Assembly (NCBI RefSeq): GCF_024741815.1 | Contig: NZ_CP102951.1 | Location: 1,937,001 to 2,001,000, forward strand | Reading direction: 5' to 3' | DNA: 64,000 bases | Origin: Pseudomonas sp. LS1212 | GTDB lineage: Bacteria; Pseudomonadota; Gammaproteobacteria; Pseudomonadales; Pseudomonadaceae | In this document: positions 10,016 through 19,230 of the stretch, piece by piece | Layout: every line of letters begins with the position of its first letter | Numbering within the stretch: position 1 is the first letter of the stretch | Made by a program: the position numbers and the translations under genes | Notes under the pieces: generated by a model | Databases searched by the model: none | Told to the model about the DNA's origin: nothing | What the model saw: the letters and a program-made list of their open reading frames with translations, nothing else

Positions 10016-11068
10016 TCAGTGGCTGGCAACCAATTGCGCAGTCATGTGCTCGCAGGCGATAAGGCGATCTAGAACGCGTCGCGATTGGACGCCGCCGGCA
10101 TCAATGTTGAGCTTGAGCAGGTCGCGATGTGGGTTTTCCAGAAGATTGCGTTGCTGGCGCTCGAGCATGTCCAAATCTTCACTGAAGATTTTTCCTTGGC
10201 CCTCTCGAATGCTGTCAGTCAGCGATGAGTCCGCAGTGTTGAAGTTACGTGCCATCCCCCAAAAGTACCAGATAGAGGTTTCTGTTTCGGGGGTGATGAA
10301 ATCCACAACGATACTTGAAACCTTATGTGCCGGGGCAGCGTGGTACCCACCGTGCCCAGCATGCGCGACGCCAACTTCGATTAACACGTGACTGGGAGGG
10401 GTGAAGCGACAGATCTGCCAGCGATCTACCGGGACGTCATCGGCTAAATTATTGCCTCGTAACGCCATACGCCAGAAGGGCGGGGCCATGATGTTTTCCA
10501 TATGGCGCGCGGTCACTACTTCATCACCATCAGTCGTTGTAACGGGTGCTGCCTCGTCGATTTCTTTCTGACCAATACTCGAAGCATGGACATAGGTCTC
10601 GTGGGTCAAGTCCATGAGGTTGTCGATCATCAGTCGATAGTCACAGGCGATATGGAACAGTCCTCCCCCGTAAGCCCACTCGTCGCTTACGGCCCACTCT
10701 AGATGATGAATCAAAGCAGGGTCTGCTTGATGTTGGTCACCAGGCCATACCCATATGAAGCCATAGCGCTCCACCACGCAGTAGCTTTTATTGCAGGGAA
10801 ACCCGCGCACCCTCTGCCCGGGCATCGAGACTGTTTTGCCGTCACAACCCATGACCAATCCGTGGTAACCGCACACTAGGTTGCCATCTTCTACATAACC
10901 AAGTGAAAGCGGTGCTCCGCGATGGGGGCAAAAGTCTTCAATTGCAACGACCTGCTGATCTTTACCGCGGTAAAATACGATTTTTTCACCACAGATCTGC
11001 CTGCCCAACGGCTTTTCGGCAATTTCGTCTGGTGTACAAGCGACATACCAGGCGTTCTTTGGGTACAT
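10016..11068 (-). CDS. vanA: Vanillate O-demethylase, oxygenase component
   Basis: Rieske non-haem iron oxygenase that converts vanillate to protocatechuate plus formaldehyde. It has 350 residues from ATG 11068, which has AGGAGAG at good distance. The Rieske ligands are C47, H49, C66 and H69. The mononuclear iron site is in NLMDLTHETYVH. The protein reads almost residue for residue like P. putida VanA (start MYPKNAWYVACTPDEIAEK), so the assignment is secure. fdhA upstream in the same unit removes the formaldehyde. It may be a second copy besides a core vanAB. Confidence 0.95.
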   Translation of the reverse strand: MYPKNAWYVACTPDEIAEKPLGRQICGEKIVFYRGKDQQVVAIEDFCPHRGAPLSLGYVEDGNLVCGYHGLVMGCDGKTVSMPGQRVRGFPCNKSYCVVERYGFIWVWPGDQHQADPALIHHLEWAVSDEWAYGGGLFHIACDYRLMIDNLMDLTHETYVHASSIGQKEIDEAAPVTTTDGDEVVTARHMENIMAPPFWRMALRGNNLADDVPVDRWQICRFTPPSHVLIEVGVAHAGHGGYHAAPAHKVSSIVVDFITPETETSIWYFWGMARNFNTADSSLTDSIREGQGKIFSEDLDMLERQQRNLLENPHRDLLKLNIDAGGVQSRRVLDRLIACEHMTAQLVASH

Positions 11069-11115
11069 GCTCACTCTCCTCAGAGGCTTATTTTTGTTGG
11101 GGACAGCTGCAGTAC

Positions 11116-12309
11116 TTACGAACTGAACAGACGATGTGGGTCGATGACGAATTTTTTCGGTACGCCGGCGTCGAACTCGCCGTAACCCTGGGGCGCCTCG
11201 TCCAAGGTGATGACTTGTACTCCAACCACTTCGGCAATGTTGATGCGGTCCCACATGATTGCCTGCATCAATTGGCGGTTGTACTTCATCACTGGGGTCT
11301 GGCCGGTATGGAAGCTATGAGATTTAGCCCAGCCCAGGCCGAAGCGGATACTTAGGCTACCCATTTTAGCGGCGGCATCGATTGCACCCGGGTCTTCAGT
11401 GACATAGAGGCCGGGGATGCCGATCTTGCCAGCGACACGGACCACGCCCATGAGTGAGTTCAATACCGTGGCCGGTGCTTCGTGCTGCGCGCCGGCATGA
11501 CCATGGCCGCGCGCTTCGAAGCCAACGGCATCGACTGCGCAATCGACTTCTGGTTCTCCCAAGAGGGCGGCAATCTGCTCATGCAGTGGGGTGTCCTGCG
11601 ACAGATCGGCGATTTCAAAACCTTGGGCCTTGGCATGGGCCAGGCGCACTGGGTTGACGTCGCCAACGATGACCACTGCCGCACCCAGCAGGCGCGCAGA
11701 GGCTGCTGCCGCCAAGCCAACCGGACCGGCACCGGCAATGTACACCGAGGTTCCGGGACCAACGCCAGCGGTTACGGCACCGTGGTAACCGGTCGGGAGA
11801 ATGTCGGAGAGGCAGGTCAAGTCACGGATTTTTTCCATGGCCCGGTCGCGGTCTGGCAGTTTTAGCAGGTTGAAGTCGGCGTACGGCACCAGTACGTATT
11901 CGGCCTGGCCACCGACCCAATCGCCCATGTCCACATAGCCATAGGCGCCACCGGCACGAGCCGGGTTGACGGTCAGGCAGACGCCCGTGTGTTGTTCCTT
12001 GCAGGAGCGGCAGCGACCGCAGGCCACGTTGAACGGCACCGAGACGAGGTCGCCAACCTTGAGGTGCTCTACGTCGCGGCCAGCTTCGATGACCTCACCG
12101 GTGATTTCATGCCCCAGCACCAGCCCGACCTGAGCGGTGGTACGGCCGCGCACCATGTGCTGGTCAGAGCCGCAGATGTTAGTGGACACAACCCGCAGGA
12201 TCACCCCGTGTTCGATACGCTTGCCGCGTGGGTCCTGCATTTTGGGGAAGTCGATCGATTGCACTTCAACTTTGCCATCGCCGAGATAAACTACGCCTCT
12301 GTTGGACAT
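11116..12309 (-). CDS. fdhA: Glutathione-independent formaldehyde dehydrogenase
   Basis: Zinc-dependent, NAD-linked dehydrogenase of the medium-chain family that oxidises formaldehyde to formate without glutathione. It has 397 residues, close to the 399 of the P. putida enzyme. The catalytic zinc region is STNICGSDQHMVRG with GHEITGEV, the structural zinc cysteines are in CGRCRSCKEQHTGVC, and the cofactor site is AGAGPVGLAAA. It lies between an aldehyde dehydrogenase gene and vanA, which fits detoxification of formaldehyde from O-demethylation. Confidence 0.94.
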   Translation of the reverse strand: MSNRGVVYLGDGKVEVQSIDFPKMQDPRGKRIEHGVILRVVSTNICGSDQHMVRGRTTAQVGLVLGHEITGEVIEAGRDVEHLKVGDLVSVPFNVACGRCRSCKEQHTGVCLTVNPARAGGAYGYVDMGDWVGGQAEYVLVPYADFNLLKLPDRDRAMEKIRDLTCLSDILPTGYHGAVTAGVGPGTSVYIAGAGPVGLAAAASARLLGAAVVIVGDVNPVRLAHAKAQGFEIADLSQDTPLHEQIAALLGEPEVDCAVDAVGFEARGHGHAGAQHEAPATVLNSLMGVVRVAGKIGIPGLYVTEDPGAIDAAAKMGSLSIRFGLGWAKSHSFHTGQTPVMKYNRQLMQAIMWDRINIAEVVGVQVITLDEAPQGYGEFDAGVPKKFVIDPHRLFSS

Positions 12310-12366
12310 ATTCCGCCTCTTATTGTTGTTGTCCTGATGATTTTTCAGGTCTATTGGGAAACTGCT

Positions 12367-13809
12367 TCAGCTCAAACTGACCAATTTGGTAGACAGATAG
12401 CCGTCAAGTCCTTCGCTTCCGCCTTCGCTACCAAAGCCGCTGTGCTTGACACCACCGAAAGGTGTTTCGGCGAAATTGATTTGCATGTTGTTGATACCAA
12501 GCATTCCGCACTCGACTTCATTGCTCAGTGTGTGCGCTGTCTTGATCGATTCGGTGAATCCGTAGGCTGCGAGCCCAAAGGGCAATCGATTCGCGAGCTC
12601 TAGTGCTTCTTCCAAATGGCTGAAAGTGGACGTCAGTGCCAGCGGCCCGAATGGCTCTTCCTGCATGACCCGCGATTCGGCTGGTACGCGAGCCAGCAGG
12701 GTAGGGCGAAAGAAATGACCTTCGCGCCCTATGTCCTGTGCTCCGCAATGTAGTTCTGCACCTCTGTCCAAGGCATCCTTGATTAGGCCCTTGAGTGCAT
12801 GGGGGCGCCGGCTGTTGGCCAATGGCCCCATCTGAGTTCCAGGCTGCAGGCCGTGACCGACTTTCAATGCAGCTGTCCGCTCGACGAAGCGTTGAACGAA
12901 AGCGTCATGTACTCGTTCGTGTACATAGAAGCGAGTCGGCGATATGCAGACTTGCCCTGCATTACGAAACTTGTTTTCCACGCAAATCGCAGCTGCCCGG
13001 TCCAGATCAGCGTCCTCGAACACCAGGACGGGAGCGTGTCCTCCCAGTTCCAGGGTGCTGCGCTGCAATTGCTGCGCGGCTAGACTGCCCAGTTGGCGGC
13101 CCACAGCGGTTGAACCGGTGAAGGAAATTTTTCGGATGACATTGCTGCGCAGAAGATAGTCGGAGATGAAGCTGGGGTCGCCGGTAACAACGCTTAACAC
13201 GCCTGCGGGCAGGCCTGCATCGGACAGTGCCTGGGCTAGCGCAAGGCACGTTGCAGGGGTTTCCTCAGCAGGTTTAATGATGCACGTGCAGCCGCTGGCC
13301 AGGGCTGCAGCAATCTTGCGTGCGGGAATCACGGCTGGAAAATTCCAGGGCGCAAAAGCGGCTACCGGCCCGACAGGTTCACGCAACACCTGGTAGCGGA
13401 TATCAACAGAGCGTGCAGGGATTATCCGTCCATAGGCGCGCCGGCCTTCTTCGGCAAACCACTCGAAAATATCGGCGGCGGCTGCGATCTCGATGCGTGC
13501 TTCGGTCAGAGGTTTGCCCTGTTCAAGCGTCAGGTTTGCTGCCAGGGTGGGTAAGCGTTCTCGGAGAAGCTGCGCGGCTCGTTTTAGCAGGTTGCCGCGT
13601 TCCATTGCAGAGGTTTGACGCCAGGACTTGAAAGCAGATTCAGCACCATTCAATGCCTGGTCGAGGTCATCGGCTGTGGCATGGGGTAGATGGCCAATCA
13701 ACATACCACTTGCAGGATCATGCAATGCTGTTGTGACACGGCCGGCGGCAGCTTGCCAGCGACCGACAAGAAACAGCTGCAAAACGGGATAATCGGTCGC
13801 GACCATCAT
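12367..13809 (-). CDS. NAD(P)-dependent aldehyde dehydrogenase (succinate-semialdehyde-dehydrogenase type)
   Basis: Oxidises an aldehyde to the acid, 480 residues. The cofactor-fold proline-tryptophan motif FAPWNFP, the general base in LELGGHAP and the catalytic cysteine in AGQVCISPT are present. It resembles the aldehyde dehydrogenase at 21135 more than the other two in the window (shared EEGRRAYGR and GGHAPVLVF segments), so the two look like paralogues. It is the first gene of the minus-strand unit ALDH-fdhA-vanA-vanB-esterase and starts opposite the hydratase/lyase operon. A dimer side-chain aldehyde or a formylferulate is a reasonable substrate, but this is inference. Confidence 0.88.
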   Translation of the reverse strand: MMVATDYPVLQLFLVGRWQAAAGRVTTALHDPASGMLIGHLPHATADDLDQALNGAESAFKSWRQTSAMERGNLLKRAAQLLRERLPTLAANLTLEQGKPLTEARIEIAAAADIFEWFAEEGRRAYGRIIPARSVDIRYQVLREPVGPVAAFAPWNFPAVIPARKIAAALASGCTCIIKPAEETPATCLALAQALSDAGLPAGVLSVVTGDPSFISDYLLRSNVIRKISFTGSTAVGRQLGSLAAQQLQRSTLELGGHAPVLVFEDADLDRAAAICVENKFRNAGQVCISPTRFYVHERVHDAFVQRFVERTAALKVGHGLQPGTQMGPLANSRRPHALKGLIKDALDRGAELHCGAQDIGREGHFFRPTLLARVPAESRVMQEEPFGPLALTSTFSHLEEALELANRLPFGLAAYGFTESIKTAHTLSNEVECGMLGINNMQINFAETPFGGVKHSGFGSEGGSEGLDGYLSTKLVSLS

Positions 13810-13848
13810 GGCGAGTTCCTTTGGCGGGAGGATGGGAGTGCCTTGCGT

Positions 13849-13868
13849 ATAAGCAAACCTTATGTAAG
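13849..13868. promoter_or_regulatory. Operator-like repeat, ATAAG-N5-CTTAT plus CTTATGTAAG
   Basis: ATAAG (13849-13853), CAAAC, CTTAT (13859-13863) forms a perfect inverted repeat, and the second arm runs on into CTTATGTAAG. It lies 40-60 bases before the minus-strand aldehyde dehydrogenase start. The same element recurs before several island transcription units. Confidence 0.7.
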
Positions 13869-13960
13869 TTTAATTTCTACGTCAAGCCCTCGCTTGGAGC
13901 CCAAAACCACCGGTAGGGCAAACAAAAACATGCTCATGGCTTGACTGCATGTATGGAAGC

Positions 13961-13970
13961 CTTATATAAG
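13961..13970. promoter_or_regulatory. Palindromic half-site pair CTTATATAAG
   Basis: Perfect 10-base palindrome built from the same CTTAT/ATAAG half-sites. It is in the middle of the 271-base divergent region between the aldehyde dehydrogenase and the hydratase/lyase gene. Confidence 0.6.
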
Positions 13971-14027
13971 TTATATGTGCTTTCGTCGTAGCTGATCAAT
14001 TCACATTGACAGCCTCTCGTCAGCCAT

Positions 14028-14042
14028 ATAAGTATTGCTTAC
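14028..14042. promoter_or_regulatory. Operator-like repeat ATAAG-N5-CTTAC
   Basis: ATAAG, TATTG, CTTAC, ending 39 bases before the ferB-like start at 14081. The sequence TATAAG-N4-GCTTACAT is shared exactly with the site at 34801-34818 before the acyl-CoA dehydrogenase gene. Confidence 0.7.
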
Positions 14043-14080
14043 ATTGTGCTCACCTATACTTACAACAGGAGCTCCCTCTC

Positions 14081-14920
14081 ATGAGCGAAACACCTAAAGA
14101 CCAACCACCGGTGCTGCTGAAAATCGAAGATGGCATTGCTTGGGTGACCCTGAATCGTCCAGAAAAACGCAATGCCATCAACCCTGGCATCGTCTATGCG
14201 ATGCGCGACATCATGGCGCAGATCGAAACTGATGATCGTTGTAAGGTGATGGTGCTGACCGGCGCAGGCAACGCCTTCTGCGCTGGAATGGATTTGAAGG
14301 AGTATTTTCGCGAAACCGATAACGACCCGGTCGAGCGAGCCCGTTTGGTACGCGCCAACGGCGACTGGCAGTGGCGGCACTTGCGGGTTTTCTCCAAGCC
14401 CACCATTGCCATGGTCAATGGCTGGTGTTTTGGCGGGGCCTTCACACCCTTGATTTCTTGCGACCTGGCTATCGCTTCGCAAGATGCTGTTTTCGGTCTT
14501 TCGGAAATCAACTGGGGCATCATTCCGGCAGGTGTGGTCAGCCGTGCTGTGGCTGCCGTGGTCCGCGAACGAGAGGCGATGTACTACATCATGACAGGCG
14601 ACAAATTCGACGGCCGCCGCGCTGCGGAAATCGGCCTTGTCAATGAGGCTGTACCGGCTACACAGCTCCGTGAGCGGACGATAGAGCTGGCGCGCAAGTT
14701 GATGGACAAGAACCCAACCGTGCTCAAGCAAGCCAAGATCGCCCACCGAATTGCCTCGGAAATGAGTTGGGAGCAAGGGGCCGATTATTTGATGGCCAAA
14801 AGTGACCAATCACTGCTGCATGATACCGAGCGTGGTCGCGATACCGGCATGAGCCAGTTTCTGGATGAAAAATCCTTCCGCCCAGGGTTGGGTGCCTACC
14901 GCCGCGATACCAGCCTTTAA
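14081..14920 (+). CDS. ferB: Feruloyl-CoA (hydroxycinnamoyl-CoA) hydratase/lyase
   Basis: Enoyl-CoA hydratase-fold enzyme that hydrates feruloyl-CoA and splits it into vanillin and acetyl-CoA. It has 279 residues from ATG 14081, preceded by AGGAG; a longer frame starts at 14006 but has no signal. Segments AGMDLKEYFRE, MVNGWCFGG and FGLSEINWG match the P. fluorescens HCHL enzyme closely. E142 corresponds to its catalytic Glu143, and the family's phenol-binding tyrosine is probably the Tyr in GADYLMAK. The gene is followed by an ADP-forming CoA synthetase, the ferB-ferA order known from Sphingobium SYK-6. I use ferB for that reason; ech is the usual Pseudomonas name. Confidence 0.92.
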   Translation: MSETPKDQPPVLLKIEDGIAWVTLNRPEKRNAINPGIVYAMRDIMAQIETDDRCKVMVLTGAGNAFCAGMDLKEYFRETDNDPVERARLVRANGDWQWRHLRVFSKPTIAMVNGWCFGGAFTPLISCDLAIASQDAVFGLSEINWGIIPAGVVSRAVAAVVREREAMYYIMTGDKFDGRRAAEIGLVNEAVPATQLRERTIELARKLMDKNPTVLKQAKIAHRIASEMSWEQGADYLMAKSDQSLLHDTERGRDTGMSQFLDEKSFRPGLGAYRRDTSL

Positions 14921-14939
14921 TTTTTTAGGGAGTGACACT

Positions 14940-17045
14940 GTGGACGTGACTCGCAATTCATTGACGCGGCTGCTGCAACCGCGCTCGCTTGCAGTAGTGG
15001 GGGCTTCTCCGGAGCCAGGGTCGGTGGGCAATCTGGTGTTGAACAACCTGTTGCGCTTCAACTACCCCGGTTCGCTGCACCTGGTCAGCCGTAGCCGCGA
15101 CGAAGTGCTGGGTCGCGCCTGCGTGCGCTCTATTGATGACTTACCCGAAGGCATTGATGCCGCAATCATTGTCGCTCCTCAGGTTGCTATTGCTGATGCA
15201 TTGGCTGCCTGCGGGCGACGAGGGATAGGTGGTGTCGTAGTTTTCGCGTCCGGCTTTGCCGAGATGGGTGAAGCCGGTCAAGAGGCTCAGCGGCAACTAA
15301 CCGAATTAGCTGCTGCGCATAACATCGCCCTGCTGGGCCCAAACTGCATGGGGTTCGTCAACTTTCTTGCTGCAACCCCCATGACGTTCGAGCAGGTGCA
15401 GCCGCAAGCGCTGCGGCCTGGCCCGCGGCTGGGAGTGATCGCACAAAGTGGTGCTATGAGTGGCAACCTGCGCCAGGCGCTGTTGGCCAAGGGCTTGAAC
15501 GTAGCCTGCTCATTGTCCACGGGTAACGAAGCCGCTCTGGGGGCGGAGGATCTGCTGGCCCACTTGGTGGATTCAGACGATATCGATGTGTTTGCCTTGT
15601 TCGTGGAGATGATTCGCAAGCCTCAGGTTTTTCTGGAGGCCGCCGCCAAGGCACGTTCAGTGGGCAAACCGATTGTCTTGATGCATCCGGGACGCAGCGC
15701 CAGGGCGAGAGAGGCCGCGCAATCTCATACCGGCGCACTGGCAGGCGACCACTTGATCATGCGCACGCTGGTCGAGCGAGAGGCTGTGGTGGTGGTTGAA
15801 AGCCTCGATGAGTTGTTCGATACCTGCGCGATTCTTGCGCGCTACCCCACGCCGGTCAAGCAGTCGGCGACTGCAGTAGCCTCCAATTCTGGAGCGGTTA
15901 AGGGGATAGCCATCGATTTCTGCGAAGACCTGGGCTTGCCATTGGCAGATCTGCAGCCGCGCACCGTAGCGGCCCTGGCGGCGGTACTACCGGACTTTGC
16001 GACTGTAGAGAACCCTCTCGATTTGACGTCCAAAGGCATGCAGCAGCCTGAACTGTTTGGCTTGTGTGCTCGGGCATTGCTGGATGACCCCGACGTGGGA
16101 AGCCTGCTGATGCCATTGATGGGCGGTGGCCCCACGCAGCAGATGGACAAGGTGCGTTCTTTGCTGCCTGTGATGACCGATTCGCAAAAACCCGTGGCTT
16201 TTGCCTTCATGGGGGATGGCTCGGCGTTGGCCGACGAGGTCACAGCATGTATCAGAGACAGTCAGGTACCGTTTTTCCGTTCACCCGATCGTGCATTGCG
16301 TGCCTTGGCGAAGGTGCATGAGTACGGTCGCTTGTTCCATGCTGCTCAGGTCCGTAGTGACGTAAGGTCGGTACCTTTGCTCGAGGGCCTGAACAGCGGA
16401 CCGTTGGCCGAGTACAAGGGTAAGCAGTGGTTGGCTGAGTTGGGGCTTGAAGTGCTAGACGGTCGCCTGGCGCGGAGCGTTGATCAGGCTGTGGCTATTG
16501 CCGCTGATATTGGCTACCCGATAGTCCTCAAGGCCCAGGCCGATACGCTGACCCACAAGAGTGACATTGGCGGGGTAGCGATCGGTTTGAAGGATGAGCC
16601 GAGCCTGCGCCAGGCCTGGAGCCGGATGATGGATCAGGTAGGCGACGCGATGCCGGGGCTGACGCTGGACGGTTTGTTGGTTGAGCGTATGTCGGCGCCG
16701 GGTTTGGAACTGGTGGTCGGCGCGCGTCGCGACCCGCAGTGGGGGCCTGTAATCCTGATTGGGTTGGGCGGTATCCATATCGAGGTGCTTAAGGATGTGC
16801 GGTTGATGGCTGCTGATTTGAGTGAGGCACAGATCCTGGAACAGCTTCGTCTGCTCAAAGGTGCCGCACTGCTGGACGGAGTGCGTGGCCAACCGCCTAG
16901 GGACATCAATGCCGTGGCCAAAGTAGTGCGTCGAGTGGCGGATTTGATGCTCGGCAATCCGAACTTGCTGGAAATCGATATCAACCCATTGGTGGTCCAG
17001 CCGCAAGGTTGCGTGGCACTGGATGCGTTGTTGGTCGTTGCCTGA
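14940..17045 (+). CDS. ferA: ADP-forming acyl-CoA synthetase, probably feruloyl-CoA synthetase (FerA type)
   Basis: Joins CoA to a carboxylic acid using ATP, forming ADP and phosphate through a phosphohistidine. It has 701 residues from GTG 14940, with AGGGAG 9 bases upstream. The N-terminal CoA-binding Rossmann domain has VVGASPEPGSVGN and LLGPNCMG, and the phosphorylated histidine is probably H263 in SHTGALAGD. A C-terminal ATP-grasp domain starts near residue 490 (EYKGKQWLAELGL, HKSDIGGVAIG). Most Pseudomonas use an AMP-forming Fcs for ferulate. FerA of Sphingobium SYK-6 belongs to this NDP-forming family and is coupled to ferB, as here. The substrate is inferred from context. Confidence 0.85.
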   Translation: MDVTRNSLTRLLQPRSLAVVGASPEPGSVGNLVLNNLLRFNYPGSLHLVSRSRDEVLGRACVRSIDDLPEGIDAAIIVAPQVAIADALAACGRRGIGGVVVFASGFAEMGEAGQEAQRQLTELAAAHNIALLGPNCMGFVNFLAATPMTFEQVQPQALRPGPRLGVIAQSGAMSGNLRQALLAKGLNVACSLSTGNEAALGAEDLLAHLVDSDDIDVFALFVEMIRKPQVFLEAAAKARSVGKPIVLMHPGRSARAREAAQSHTGALAGDHLIMRTLVEREAVVVVESLDELFDTCAILARYPTPVKQSATAVASNSGAVKGIAIDFCEDLGLPLADLQPRTVAALAAVLPDFATVENPLDLTSKGMQQPELFGLCARALLDDPDVGSLLMPLMGGGPTQQMDKVRSLLPVMTDSQKPVAFAFMGDGSALADEVTACIRDSQVPFFRSPDRALRALAKVHEYGRLFHAAQVRSDVRSVPLLEGLNSGPLAEYKGKQWLAELGLEVLDGRLARSVDQAVAIAADIGYPIVLKAQADTLTHKSDIGGVAIGLKDEPSLRQAWSRMMDQVGDAMPGLTLDGLLVERMSAPGLELVVGARRDPQWGPVILIGLGGIHIEVLKDVRLMAADLSEAQILEQLRLLKGAALLDGVRGQPPRDINAVAKVVRRVADLMLGNPNLLEIDINPLVVQPQGCVALDALLVVA

Positions 17046-17100
17046 GAGGGCCGAAGTTTTTTCCGCCTGCTGCATTACAGAAATTGGAGGGATAACAATA

Positions 17101-17565
17101 ATGAACCTCACGTTGAACCAAGAGCACATTTTTGACATCCGTATCGACTTTGACCAGCGGCAGCGCTTCGGTCCAGTCTGTGGCGGTGGGGAAGTCGGCT
17201 TTACCTCAGTGGCGGGCGGGGTGGTCGAAGGCCCGCGACTCAATGGCAGAGTGATCCCCCATGGGGGGGCGGATTGGGCAGATATTCGGCCCGATGGCGT
17301 GGTAGTGATCAATGCTCATTACCTGCTCGAACTCGATGACGGCACCACGGTGTATGTGCAAAACCGCGGCTTTGTGGTGCCAGCCCAGCGCCCTGTCGAT
17401 GCCTCACCGGATCAGTTGATTCAGCCGGCCTACTTTCGTTTGGCGCCAACTTTCAAGGTCCCGGTGGGGCCTCATGACTGGCTGAGCCGCACGGTGATCG
17501 TTGGTTGCGGCGAGCGACACCTGAACCCGGATTACACGTTGTTTCGCTATTACGCCATGGGCTGA
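17101..17565 (+). CDS. DUF3237 protein, PhcF/PhcG-like candidate decarboxylase
   Basis: Protein of 154 residues with no signal peptide or membrane span. Family features are GRVIPHGGADW, DGVVVINAHYLLE, the repeated segment DDGTTVYVQNRGF and the C-terminal GPHDWLSRTVIVG. In Sphingobium SYK-6 two DUF3237 proteins, PhcF and PhcG, decarboxylate the dicarboxylated phenylcoumaran to a stilbene, each acting on one enantiomer. That precedent plus the GMC gene 9 bases downstream supports the same job here; I cannot prove the family branch without alignment. ATG 17101 has GGAGGG 9 bases upstream. A second DUF3237 gene is at 47186-47677. Confidence 0.82.
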   Translation: MNLTLNQEHIFDIRIDFDQRQRFGPVCGGGEVGFTSVAGGVVEGPRLNGRVIPHGGADWADIRPDGVVVINAHYLLELDDGTTVYVQNRGFVVPAQRPVDASPDQLIQPAYFRLAPTFKVPVGPHDWLSRTVIVGCGERHLNPDYTLFRYYAMG

Positions 17566-17574
17566 GGCTAACGG

Positions 17575-19230
17575 ATGAACACTTTCGATTTCATCATCGT
17601 TGGCGCCGGTTCGGCCGGGTGTGTGCTGGCCAATCGGTTGAGCGCCGACCCTTCTCACCGCGTGCTCCTACTAGAAGCTGGACGTACGGACAACATGCCC
17701 TACATGAGTATGCCGTTGGCGTTCCGCAACATGTTCACCAACCCGGCTATTGACTGGGGCTATGTGAGCGAACCGGAGCCTTATGCCGACAATCGCCGCC
17801 TTCCGGTTTTTCGCGGCAAGGTCCTGGGTGGATGCTCATCGGTGAACGGAATGCTCTATGCCCGCGGCCATTCCCGCGACTATGACGAGTGGCGGGACAT
17901 GGGGTTGAAAGGATGGGGCTATGAGGATGTGCTGCCGTACTTTCGTCGCAGTGAGTGTAACTGGCGTGGCACGTCACGTTTCCACGGAGGCGAGGGGCTC
18001 ATGGGTGTTTCTCGACACCAAGGTGATGCGCACCTTTACGATGACCTGGCACGGACCGCGCAGCGATTGGGACATCGCTCGGTCGATAACTTCCACGGTG
18101 AGGATCAGGAAGGCTTCGGCGCGCCTGACTTCACCGTTGCCAAGGGGCGTCGGGCAAGCACTTCGCAGGCATTTCTGCACCCAGTACGTGCTCGGCACAA
18201 CTTGGTAGTGCGAACGGGCTGTATGACCACTCGCGTGTTGTTCAAGGGCCATCGGGCCATCGGGGTGGAGTACATCGAGCATGGCCAGCGCCATCAGGTG
18301 TTCACCGATCGCGAGGTCATCCTCAGTGGTGGTGCGTTCAACTCACCACAGTTGTTGATGCTCTCGGGTATTGGCCCGGCCCTGTCACTTCGCAAGCACG
18401 GCATCGACGTGCACCTGGACCTGCCCGGTGTCGGGCAGAGTCTTCAGGATCACCATTCCATCCGGGTAGAGTTCGCCGCCAACGGTCCGATTGCCTTCGA
18501 CTCGCAATTGCGCTACGACCGTTTGGCCCGTTCGGTGATTCAGTGGAAGTTGTTCGGCACCGGGCCTGCGGCTGGGCTACCGGTCAGCGGCATGCTGTTC
18601 TATCACAGTGAAGTGGGGCTGGACCGCCCCGATGGCCAGACGCTGATCAGTCCCGTGGCAGGTCATGCCAAGGTCTGGTACCCACTGGTAGGTAAGGGTG
18701 TTGGTCATCAGCTTTCCACCGCCAATGTGTGCTTGCGACCCGACAGCAAGGGTCATGTTCAGCTACGTTCGGCAGATCCCCTCGCCAAGCCAGCGATCCA
18801 GTTCAACCTGCTGCAGGCCGAAAGTGATCGGTTGTTCTTTCGTCGTGCCGTGCGCGGCATGCGTGAGTTCTTTGCAACGCAGCCGGCTGCACGATTGGTC
18901 AGCCATGAGCTAGTGCCGGGTACCACTGTCCAGAGTGATAGTGAGATCGATCAGTTTGTACGCAGCATGATTGGCACTGCGTTTCATCCTGCCGGTACCT
19001 GCGCCATGGGCTTGGGTGCCGACGCGGTAGTGGATGCCGGACTGAGTGTGCATGGCATCGAAGGGTTGCGGGTGGCCGACGCGTCGGTAATGCCACGCAT
19101 TGTGGGCGGCAATACCAATGCGCCAGTGATCATGATCGCGGAAAAGGCTGCCGACCTGATCTTGTGCAAACCAGTAAGTAGCGTATCGAAGCCTGAATTA
19201 ATTACCTCACCAATGGGAATGAACCAATGA
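17575..19230 (+). CDS. GMC-family FAD alcohol oxidoreductase 1 (PhcC/PhcD-like)
   Basis: Flavoprotein that oxidises an alcohol to an aldehyde, 551 residues. The FAD-binding start is [17 protein letters not shown], followed by the family signature around GGCSSVNGMLYARGH. The C-terminal active-site histidine lies in FHPAGTCAMG, and the second catalytic position in GGNTNAP is Asn instead of the commoner His. In SYK-6, PhcC and PhcD of this family oxidise the side-chain alcohol of the two dehydrodiconiferyl alcohol enantiomers. The stop overlaps the next start as ATGA. Two functional GMC genes and one remnant occur in this island. Confidence 0.9.
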   Translation: MNTFDFIIVGAGSAGCVLANRLSADPSHRVLLLEAGRTDNMPYMSMPLAFRNMFTNPAIDWGYVSEPEPYADNRRLPVFRGKVLGGCSSVNGMLYARGHSRDYDEWRDMGLKGWGYEDVLPYFRRSECNWRGTSRFHGGEGLMGVSRHQGDAHLYDDLARTAQRLGHRSVDNFHGEDQEGFGAPDFTVAKGRRASTSQAFLHPVRARHNLVVRTGCMTTRVLFKGHRAIGVEYIEHGQRHQVFTDREVILSGGAFNSPQLLMLSGIGPALSLRKHGIDVHLDLPGVGQSLQDHHSIRVEFAANGPIAFDSQLRYDRLARSVIQWKLFGTGPAAGLPVSGMLFYHSEVGLDRPDGQTLISPVAGHAKVWYPLVGKGVGHQLSTANVCLRPDSKGHVQLRSADPLAKPAIQFNLLQAESDRLFFRRAVRGMREFFATQPAARLVSHELVPGTTVQSDSEIDQFVRSMIGTAFHPAGTCAMGLGADAVVDAGLSVHGIEGLRVADASVMPRIVGGNTNAPVIMIAEKAADLILCKPVSSVSKPELITSPMGMNQ

